From assembly GCA_013002375.1 (NCBI GenBank), contig JABDJW010000305.1, forward strand, positions 1-6,181: DNA of 6,181 bases, given 5' to 3'. Positions 5,390 to 6,181 of the stretch are shown here, in pieces. A model generated the notes under the pieces. The model saw nothing but the letters and a program-made list of their open reading frames with translations. It did not search any database and was not told where the DNA came from. This DNA is from Acidimicrobiales bacterium. GTDB taxonomy: Bacteria > Actinomycetota > Acidimicrobiia > Acidimicrobiales > SHLQ01. Made by a program: the position numbers and the translations under genes. How positions within the stretch are numbered: position 1 is the first letter of the stretch; each line of letters opens with the position of its first letter.

Positions 5390-6168
5390 CAGCCACCATC
5401 GCCACTCTCCATGTCCATGCCCGGGTCGGAGGAGTCCATGTCCATGCCGCCCGTACCATCGGCGTCGGGCCCGAAGTCGGCGACGAACCCATCTGGCGCA
5501 GCCGGCAGCGCCGCTGCTTCGCGAGCGAACTCCATCTCGGCGATCTCCGACGCCTGGATGCGCGCCATACGCTCAGCGGTGTCGACCACCCAGTCGTCGT
5601 CGGCCCGGCGTGCGGCGTCTTGGGCCATCGCCACCCCGCCTGCGTGGTGATCGCTCATCAACGCCAAGAACAGTGCATCCGCCTCCGAACCCTCAGCCTC
5701 GCGGAATGCCTCGAGCTCTTCGGCATCGGCCATACCAGGCATCGCGTCGGTACTGGGAACGGACATCCCCATCCAGGCCATCGGCTCCTGCTCGCGGACC
5801 GCGGGGTCGAACCCCCACATACCCAGACGCATCCGCATGAGACCGATCTCGTAGGACTGTGAGCGAACGATCTCGCGGGCAAAAGCTTGGACCGACGGAT
5901 CCCCGTCCTTAGCAAGCTCGATCATCGAAAGCTGCACGGCCTGCTCGTGGTGCGCGGACATGTCGTAGAGAAAGCCGATGTCGGCGGAATCGGCCCGCGG
6001 AACATCGTTGTCGCGCACGCCGATGAAGTAACCGAAACTGCCGGCGAGGAACATCAGCGCGACGACCCCGACGATGTGCTGGCCCGGGGACGCCGGCAAC
6101 AGCCGGCGCAGACCCGACCGAGCATGCCGGTCCTCCTCCGGGCGAGTGACTGAGCCCGGTTGCTCCAC
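5389..6168 (-). CDS. DUF305 family membrane-anchored protein, two ferritin-like-type His modules (5' end uncertain)
   Basis: This is a DUF305-type protein of at least 259 residues. A membrane segment at about 32-50 (IVGVVALMFLAGSFGYFIG) anchors an extracytoplasmic helical region. That region holds two copies of the family signature: MSAHHEQAVQLS (H73, H74) and MSDHHAGGVAMA (H174, H175), each followed by a helix with Met/Glu residues (EIGLMRMRLGMWG; EIAEMEFA). The tail, from 240 on, is Met/Asp-rich with two GMDM units. Family knowledge: DUF305 proteins are often found near copper or other metal-handling genes, but a biochemical role is not settled. The GTG at 6168 is the first in-frame start in the window; the frame remains open to the window edge, so the true start may lie beyond 6181. 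A strong GGAGGAGG near 6139-6132 precedes an ATG at 6125, but that ATG is out of frame. Confidence 0.85.
   Translation of the reverse strand: MEQPGSVTRPEEDRHARSGLRRLLPASPGQHIVGVVALMFLAGSFGYFIGVRDNDVPRADSADIGFLYDMSAHHEQAVQLSMIELAKDGDPSVQAFAREIVRSQSYEIGLMRMRLGMWGFDPAVREQEPMAWMGMSVPSTDAMPGMADAEELEAFREAEGSEADALFLALMSDHHAGGVAMAQDAARRADDDWVVDTAERMARIQASEIAEMEFAREAAALPAAPDGFVADFGPDADGTGGMDMDSSDPGMDMESGDGG
5408..5448. repeat. 14-bp direct repeat within the DUF305 coding tail
   Basis: TCCATGTCCATGCC occurs at 5408-5421 and again at 5435-5448, a period of 27 bases (nine codons). On the minus strand it encodes the two GMDM units of the Met/Asp-rich tail. The in-frame period suggests duplication of a short metal-ligand-like module. 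Confidence 0.75.
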
Positions 6169-6181
6169 GTCGGTTGTCGTC

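Overview
The window is about 6.2 kb of very GC-rich, gene-dense DNA. Protein composition, short SD motifs, GTG starts and ATGA/GTGA overlaps suggest an actinobacterium. The extended N-terminus of UppP and the style of the thioredoxin-like lipoprotein lean towards Acidimicrobiia-type lineages; this is an inference from general family knowledge, not a measured phylogeny.

Layout. (1) 127-1370, plus strand: a BlaI/MecI-type winged-helix repressor overlaps by 4 bp a membrane M56 zinc peptidase, the usual repressor/anti-repressor pair. (2) 1386-2770, minus strand, converging on the pair: a small membrane-anchored protein of unknown function overlaps by 4 bp a lipoprotein with a C-terminal thioredoxin-like domain. 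(3) 2869-3705, minus strand: a CPBP-family intramembrane protease. (4) 3864-5374, plus strand, divergent from the CPBP gene: undecaprenyl-diphosphate phosphatase (uppP) overlaps by 4 bp a secreted, membrane-tethered protein of unknown function with a predicted mature N-terminal histidine. (5) 5389-6168, minus strand: a DUF305 protein with two His-His modules and a Met/Asp-rich tail; its 5' end lies at the window edge. No RNA genes, mobile elements or CRISPR arrays were seen, and no gene-free stretch exceeds 160 bp.

The main observation is regulatory. Three short dyads of the form TACAG-N-CTGTA occur at 2818-2828, 3715-3725 and 3817-3827, each just upstream of a transcription unit: the small-protein/lipoprotein operon, the CPBP gene and the uppP operon. 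TACA/TGTA half-sites are typical of BlaI/MecI/CopY repressors, so the BlaI-M56 pair at the left end probably controls the other three units. Two of the sites lie in 28-bp stretches that match at 24 positions. The combined picture is a compact cell-envelope stress locus: a membrane peptidase that inactivates a repressor and releases lipid-carrier recycling (UppP), an intramembrane protease (CPBP), a thiol/disulfide-type lipoprotein and two extracytoplasmic proteins of unknown role. The inducing signal is unknown, because the M56 protein has no visible penicillin-sensor domain.
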